The notes under the pieces: generated by a model | Database searches by the model: none | Seen by the model: only the letters and a program-made list of their open reading frames with translations | What the model was told of the DNA's origin: nothing | Made by a program: the position numbers and the translations under genes | Part shown: positions 59,802 through 64,000 of the stretch, one piece after another | Position numbering within the stretch: position 1 is the first letter of the stretch | Layout of the letters: each line of letters starts with the position of its first letter | Assembly (NCBI RefSeq): GCF_001424045.1 | Contig: NZ_LMQB01000001.1 | Location: forward strand, 842,083 to 906,082 | Direction of reading: 5' to 3' | Origin: Rhizobium sp. Leaf371 | GTDB lineage: Bacteria > Pseudomonadota > Alphaproteobacteria > Rhizobiales > Rhizobiaceae | DNA length: 64,000 bases

Positions 59802-61943
59802 ATGACCGTGGACGTCTCCTCCCTTCGTGATCGGCTGCTGGCCAACGACCCGGCATTTTCGCGGCTGCGAACCGGCCTGCGGGTGACGCTGAGCGTCTGC
59901 CTGTCCGTCGGTCTTCTCGCGGCGCTGCACACACTCTGGTTTCCGCTCCCCAAGGCGGCCTACGCGCTGGCCATCACGCTGTCGATCCAGAGCGGCCTTT
60001 CGGTCAAGGACGCCACGATGCGCGATCAGTTCGTGACGCGGCTTCTCGGCTGCGGCGTCTGTCTCGGCGTCGTGGCGCTCGCGGCCCTTCTGGAGGGCAC
60101 GCGATCTGTCTCGGATCTCGTCTTCCTCGTGTTGATCTTCGTCGCGACCTATGCGCGCGTCTTCGGGCCGCGCGGTTTCGCGCTCGGCATGTTCGCCTTC
60201 ATGTCCTTTTTCATCGGCGCCTATCTCAAGCCTGCGCTCGGCGACCTGCCCCTGGCGGCGATCGGGCCGTTGACGGCGCTTCTGGTCGGGCAGGGCGTCC
60301 GCCGTTTTGTTCTGGCCGACGACTGGCGGGTCGATCTCGGCCGGGCCGTGGCCGCGGTGGAAACGCGGGTCGATCGCATTCTCTCGGAGATCTCGGCCAC
60401 CGCCGGCGGCATCGAAGACCGCGACCTGCGGACGATGGATCGAGCCATGGAGGGGCCGATGGACGGGCCAATGGACGGGCAGGTCGAGCGGCTGAAGGAT
60501 GCGGTGCTGATGGCCGAGAGCTTCGTGCCGGCGCGGCCGGAAACGGACGGGCGACACGATGCGGAACGGGACGATCCCCGCCGCAGCGCGGTCACGGTCT
60601 GCCTGTTCGAACTGCATGTGGCCGCCGAAAGCCTCGTCGTTCTCTCCCGCCAGGCCTTTCCGCCCGCGCGCCTCGTTTCCGCACTGCGCGGGGGCACGCG
60701 GGAGACGGTCGAGCGGCTGGCCCGCAAAGCGTCGCGCGCGGCGGCGGATGACGTCACGCTGCAGGAGACCGTCGATGCCTGCCTGTCGCTCGATGCGGTG
60801 CGCCGGCGGCTTGCGGCCGCGGTGTCGCAGCTTGTCTCGGCACCCGACGTTTCCCTGTCGGCAAAGCCGGGCCCTGTCAATGCCGGCGCGCCGACGTGGC
60901 CGGACTTCTCGCTCGCCAATCCGGCGGTGCGGAGCGCGATCCAGATCACGCTGGCCTCGGCAATCGCGATGGTGTTCGGGCTGATGCTGTCGCGGGAGCG
61001 ATGGTTCTGGGCCGTGCTTTCGGCCTTTCTCGTCTTCACCAATACGCGCTCGCGCGGAGACACGGCGATGCGCGCCGTTCAGCGGTCGGTCGGAACGTTC
61101 TTCGGCATCACGGTCGGCCTCGTCGCGGCGAGCCTGCTGCAGACGATGACGCCGCTCATTCTGATTCTGGCCGCTCTCTGCGTCTTCCTCGCCTTCTATC
61201 TTCTGGCGGTGTCCTACGCGGCCATGACCTTCTTCGTGTCGATCGTCCTGGCGCTGGTCTACAGCCTGATCGGCAGCCTGACCTTGGATATTCTGGTGCT
61301 GCGGCTGGAGGAAACGATGATCGGCTCCTTTGCCGGGCTCGCGGTCGCGTTCCTCGTCTTTCCCGCGCGCACGGAGGCGCTGGCGGGGGAGGCGTTGGGG
61401 CGGTGGTGTGCGGCGCTGCGGCGTCTGCTCGCGGACGCCGCCGAGGGGCGCAGCAGCTTCGATCTCATTCACCGGTCGCAGGCGCTGGAGCAGGCCTATG
61501 CGGAGCTCTCCTCGGTCGTGCGGCCGCTCGGCTCTTCCTGGCAGCTCGTCACCCGGCCGGGCGTCGTGCGCCAGACGCTGATGACCCTGATGGCGGCGAC
61601 CTACTGGGCGCGAACTTTTGCCGGTGGGCTGGCTGCGGCAGGCGGTCCGGAAGGGGAGACGGGCGGCGATCGGCTTCGATCCGAGCGGATGGCCCCGCTC
61701 GTTGCGGAGGCGCTTGCGGCCGTCGATCGGATCGAGGCGAAGGGCGGCGCTTTATTTTTGACCAAGCGCATATCCCTGCCGCGCAAGCGCCGTCATTTCC
61801 GCCTATCGCGGCAATCGTCCCTCGTCGGGCTGGAAATGATCGCGCGGACACTGTCGCGATTGGAGCCGGCGCCGCAAGCGGGGGACGCGCCACAGACACC
61901 CCCGCGCGATGGTCCGGGGACGCATCAGGAGAGCCCTGCGTGA
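59802..61943 (+). CDS. FUSC family membrane protein (aromatic acid/fusaric acid exporter-like)
   Basis: A 713-residue inner-membrane protein with two hydrophobic halves. The first set of helices covers residues about 25-170 (LRVTLSVCLSVGLLAALHTL through LAAIGPLTALLVGQG). A soluble, helical section (170-370) follows, then a second set (about 370-540) including IQITLASAIAMVFGLMLSRE. This is the FUSC/AaeB architecture of proteins that work with a membrane-fusion partner and outer-membrane channel to expel aromatic acids; no such partner is encoded nearby, so the substrate and mode are unknown. The start may be GTG 59796 or ATG 59802. Its stop overlaps the next gene (GTGA). Confidence 0.85.
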   Translation: MTVDVSSLRDRLLANDPAFSRLRTGLRVTLSVCLSVGLLAALHTLWFPLPKAAYALAITLSIQSGLSVKDATMRDQFVTRLLGCGVCLGVVALAALLEGTRSVSDLVFLVLIFVATYARVFGPRGFALGMFAFMSFFIGAYLKPALGDLPLAAIGPLTALLVGQGVRRFVLADDWRVDLGRAVAAVETRVDRILSEISATAGGIEDRDLRTMDRAMEGPMDGPMDGQVERLKDAVLMAESFVPARPETDGRHDAERDDPRRSAVTVCLFELHVAAESLVVLSRQAFPPARLVSALRGGTRETVERLARKASRAAADDVTLQETVDACLSLDAVRRRLAAAVSQLVSAPDVSLSAKPGPVNAGAPTWPDFSLANPAVRSAIQITLASAIAMVFGLMLSRERWFWAVLSAFLVFTNTRSRGDTAMRAVQRSVGTFFGITVGLVAASLLQTMTPLILILAALCVFLAFYLLAVSYAAMTFFVSIVLALVYSLIGSLTLDILVLRLEETMIGSFAGLAVAFLVFPARTEALAGEALGRWCAALRRLLADAAEGRSSFDLIHRSQALEQAYAELSSVVRPLGSSWQLVTRPGVVRQTLMTLMAATYWARTFAGGLAAAGGPEGETGGDRLRSERMAPLVAEALAAVDRIEAKGGALFLTKRISLPRKRRHFRLSRQSSLVGLEMIARTLSRLEPAPQAGDAPQTPPRDGPGTHQESPA

Positions 61944-62488
61944 AACGAACCCTTGTCTTCACCCTTCTTGCCATGGCCGGATCGGGCGCTCTGGCAACGA
62001 CTTTGGCGGCCACCGCGGCGCAGGCGGCCGATGTCACGGCGCCCGTGAAGGAAATCATGACGGAGGCCCAGAACGGCTGGTCGGAAAATCCGGTCGGGGA
62101 GCCGCGGGATTATTTCGACGAGGAGCGCCTGAAGCGGATCTACAGCCAGGATTTCGCGCGCGTCTACACGGATGCCACGCGTTTCCCGGCCTTCGAGGAT
62201 GGCGATTCGCCGCTCGACTACGATCCGATCGTGAGCGGTCAGGACAGCTGCTCGCTGAAGGACGTCAAGATCGTGCCGGCGGCGCCTGAGGGTGCCCGGG
62301 CCGATGTCGCCGTGACCTTCGACAATATTTCCTGCCTTGAGGATCCGGGCGAGCGCAAGCCCGCCGAACTGCACTTCATCGTCGTCGAGGAAAACGGAAA
62401 ACCCGTGATCGACGATATCCTGCGGGGCGGCGAGCAGGGGTCGCTGAAGGCGGAACTCGTGGCCATCGCCGCGCAGGGCGCCCAGTAG
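61940..62488 (+). CDS. Small exported DUF3828-like protein (copy 2)
   Basis: A 182-residue protein translated from GTG, overlapping the FUSC stop by four bases, with AGGAGAG six bases upstream. The signal peptide (KRTLVFTLLAMAGSGALATT, cleavage after QAAD) directs export. The mature part has LDYDPIVSGQDSCSLKDVKI, ARADVAVTFDNISCLEDPGE and ELHFIVVEENGKPVIDDILR, the same layout as the protein at 49441-49911. Two cysteines (in QDSCS and NISCL) could form a disulfide absent from that paralogue. Translational coupling suggests a periplasmic accessory role for the FUSC protein (inference). Confidence 0.78.
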   Translation: MKRTLVFTLLAMAGSGALATTLAATAAQAADVTAPVKEIMTEAQNGWSENPVGEPRDYFDEERLKRIYSQDFARVYTDATRFPAFEDGDSPLDYDPIVSGQDSCSLKDVKIVPAAPEGARADVAVTFDNISCLEDPGERKPAELHFIVVEENGKPVIDDILRGGEQGSLKAELVAIAAQGAQ

Positions 62489-62632
62489 CCGGCGTCTTTC
62501 AAAATCTGCCGATCTATGCGACGTAGCGGCGATCTTGGACGGGTGCGGGACGATGCGACACCGACGGCCGGCGTTAAGGCCGTGGACCGTCTGACCGTCG
62601 GCCAAGCCCGCACAGCTTTGAATGAGGACGAT

Positions 62633-63490
62633 ATGGCAGGCACGAACAGCGAGCGCCCGCTTCTGGCGGAAGGACCGGCGATCATTCTGGTTCATCCGCA
62701 GCTCGGCGAGAACATCGGCATGGTGGCGCGGGCAATGGCGAATTTCGGGCTGGCCGAGCTGCGCCTCGTCAATCCGCGCGACGGCTGGCCGAGCGAGAAG
62801 GCGCAGGCGGCCGCCAGCCGTGCCGACCATGTCATCAACCAGGCCAAGCTCTACGAGACCACGGAGGAGGCGGTTGCCGACCTCAATTTCGTCTATGCGA
62901 CGACGGCGCGCGACCGTTACGGCTACAAGCCGGTGCGCGCGCCCGGTGTCGCGGCCGAGACGCTGCGTGGTCGTTTCGTCCGCGGCGAGAAGACCGGCAT
63001 CCTCTTCGGGCGCGAGCGCACGGGCCTGACCAATGAGGAGATCGCGCTGGCCGACGAGATCGTGACCTTTCCGGTCAATCCGGCCTTCGCCTCGCTCAAT
63101 CTCGCGCAAGCCGTTCTCCTGATGTCCTACGAGTGGATGAAGACATCCATGGTGTCGGAGGAGCAGACATCCTTTCAGGCCCTGCCGCAGCAGCCGGCAA
63201 CGAAGACGGACCTGCAGGGGCTGTTCGACCATGTGGAAGAGGCGCTCGACGCGCGCGGTTACTTCCGGCCGCTCGCCAAGCGTCCGAAGCTGGTCGACAA
63301 CCTGCGCGCCGTGCTGACGCGGCCGAGCTTCAGCGCCACGGAAATCCGCGTCATTCGCGGCGTCATCTCCTCGCTCGACCGGTTTACGCGGGAAACGCCG
63401 CGCGGTGCGGGCGCGCCTGCCGATGGACGCAGCGGCGCCGGCCGGCCGGCCGTGCCGGAAACGACGACGCCAGACGAGAGCGACGCCTGA
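62633..63490 (+). CDS. trmJ: tRNA (cytidine/uridine-2'-O-)-methyltransferase TrmJ-like
   Basis: A 285-residue SPOUT RNA methyltransferase. Motif 1 is [19 protein letters not shown], motif 2 [15 protein letters not shown] near residue 122, motif 3 [17 protein letters not shown] near 150. The extra C-terminal 110 residues are the helical extension that distinguishes TrmJ from TrmL. TrmJ 2'-O-methylates position 32 of several tRNAs. GAGGACGAT precedes the ATG at 62633; the frame is open to 62516. The last 30 residues are a disordered Gly/Pro/Thr tail. The murI start follows after one base. Confidence 0.9.
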   Translation: MAGTNSERPLLAEGPAIILVHPQLGENIGMVARAMANFGLAELRLVNPRDGWPSEKAQAAASRADHVINQAKLYETTEEAVADLNFVYATTARDRYGYKPVRAPGVAAETLRGRFVRGEKTGILFGRERTGLTNEEIALADEIVTFPVNPAFASLNLAQAVLLMSYEWMKTSMVSEEQTSFQALPQQPATKTDLQGLFDHVEEALDARGYFRPLAKRPKLVDNLRAVLTRPSFSATEIRVIRGVISSLDRFTRETPRGAGAPADGRSGAGRPAVPETTTPDESDA

Positions 63491-63491
63491 C

Positions 63492-64000
63492 ATGAAGCCG
63501 GTCCTCGTCTTCGACAGCGGTATCGGCGGGCTGACGGTTCTGCGCGAGGCGCGCGTGCTGATGCCGGAACGGCACTTCGTCTATGTCGCGGACGATGCCG
63601 GCTTTCCCTATGGCGGCTGGACGGACGAGCCGGCGCTGAAGGCGCGCATCATCGGCCTGTTCGACGACCTCTTGGCGGAGCACGATCCGGAGGTCTGCAT
63701 CGTCGCCTGCAACACGGCGTTCACGCTGGTGGGCGCGGATCTGCGCGCGGCCTTTCCGCAGATGCGCTTCGTCGGCACCGTTCCCGCGATCAAGCCGGCC
63801 GCCGAGCGGACCCGATCCGGCATGGTCTCCGTGCTCGCCACCCCCGGCACGGTGAAGCGCGCCTATACGCGCGACCTGATCCAGTCCTTCGCCGCGCAGT
63901 GCGATGTCCAGCTGGTGGGGTCGCAGCCTTTGGCGGCCATGGCGGAGGCCTATATTCGCGGCGAGACGCTCGACGACGCGGCCGTGCTGGCGGAAATCGC
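63492..64000 (+). CDS. murI: Glutamate racemase, N-terminal part
   Basis: The first 169 codons of a gene that runs off the right edge. The Asp/Glu racemase features are present: [20 protein letters not shown] at the N-terminus (first catalytic Asp-Ser), [10 protein letters not shown] near residue 35, [13 protein letters not shown] near 73 with the first catalytic Cys, and [14 protein letters not shown] near 95. The second catalytic Cys would lie outside the window. The enzyme makes D-glutamate for peptidoglycan. It starts one base after the trmJ stop, so the two genes are co-transcribed. Confidence 0.94.
   Translation, partial: MKPVLVFDSGIGGLTVLREARVLMPERHFVYVADDAGFPYGGWTDEPALKARIIGLFDDLLAEHDPEVCIVACNTAFTLVGADLRAAFPQMRFVGTVPAIKPAAERTRSGMVSVLATPGTVKRAYTRDLIQSFAAQCDVQLVGSQPLAAMAEAYIRGETLDDAAVLAEI

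Overview
The window reads as a continuous piece of a high-GC alphaproteobacterial main chromosome, most likely from a member of the Rhizobiaceae (order Hyphomicrobiales/Rhizobiales). The pointers are a GPR/RgsE-type polar-growth coiled-coil protein, CckA, a zinc-less rhizobial DksA, a fused malic enzyme/phosphotransacetylase, petABC, folP-folB-folK, a recA preceded by a GAAC-N7-GAAC SOS box, and sigma-70 promoters of the rhizobial TTGAAA/TATAGA kind. I cannot fix the genus. There is no rRNA, tRNA, CRISPR, prophage or insertion sequence that I can see; almost everything is vertically inherited housekeeping or envelope DNA.

Layout. 1-8.5 kb: 5' part of a membrane phosphoglycerol-transferase-like (LTA synthase family) gene, a TolB-like propeller protein sharing a candidate PhoB box with it, a DUF2865 exported protein, malic enzyme, an LpxH-like phosphoesterase, an MFS transporter and a dipeptide/N-acetyl-Glu epimerase. 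8.7-13.3 kb: an Mla-type phospholipid transport operon (MlaE with STAS domain, MlaF, MlaD, PqiC-like lipoprotein). 13.3-15.6 kb: BON protein, hemF, a small unknown gene, trmL. 15.7-20 kb: a short leader-like ORF and two tandem ABC exporters. 20-24.4 kb: an endonuclease/exonuclease/phosphatase-family membrane protein and the cytochrome bc1 operon petABC with a strong terminator. 24.4-25.1 kb: a small membrane protein and a small lipoprotein.

25.4-34 kb is occupied by one enormous gene (about 2,853 codons) encoding a GPR/RgsE homologue: two N-terminal membrane segments, about 2,000 residues of hendecad coiled coil containing nearly identical 66-residue repeats, a Pro/Gln/Ala linker and a conserved C-terminal domain. 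It is divergent from a single-domain HPt protein across a 590 bp regulatory region with CtrA-like boxes. Then follow a 2Fe-2S ferredoxin, a candidate small RNA with an anti-Shine-Dalgarno loop, a DUF922 protease, the folate operon, an exported unknown protein, and a Tat-lipoprotein molybdenum oxidoreductase with its cytochrome b.

41-64 kb: YcjX/YcjF pair, SixA-like phosphatase, dksA, fliO, cckA, a DUF3828-like exported protein, the pseudouridine catabolic pair psuK-psuG, recA, alaS, an autoregulated dinB-tetR operon with a textbook operator, a GNAT acetyltransferase, icd, a FUSC-family membrane protein followed by a second DUF3828-like protein, trmJ, and the 5' part of murI.

Themes. Polar growth and cell-cycle control (GPR homologue, HPt, CckA, DksA, FliO) and envelope maintenance (Mla system, LpxH-like, LTA synthase-like, FUSC, ABC exporters) dominate. 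The most promising under-described items are the expanded GPR protein and its shared control region, the candidate sRNA, the Tat-lipoprotein Mo-enzyme pair and the dinB-tetR switch.
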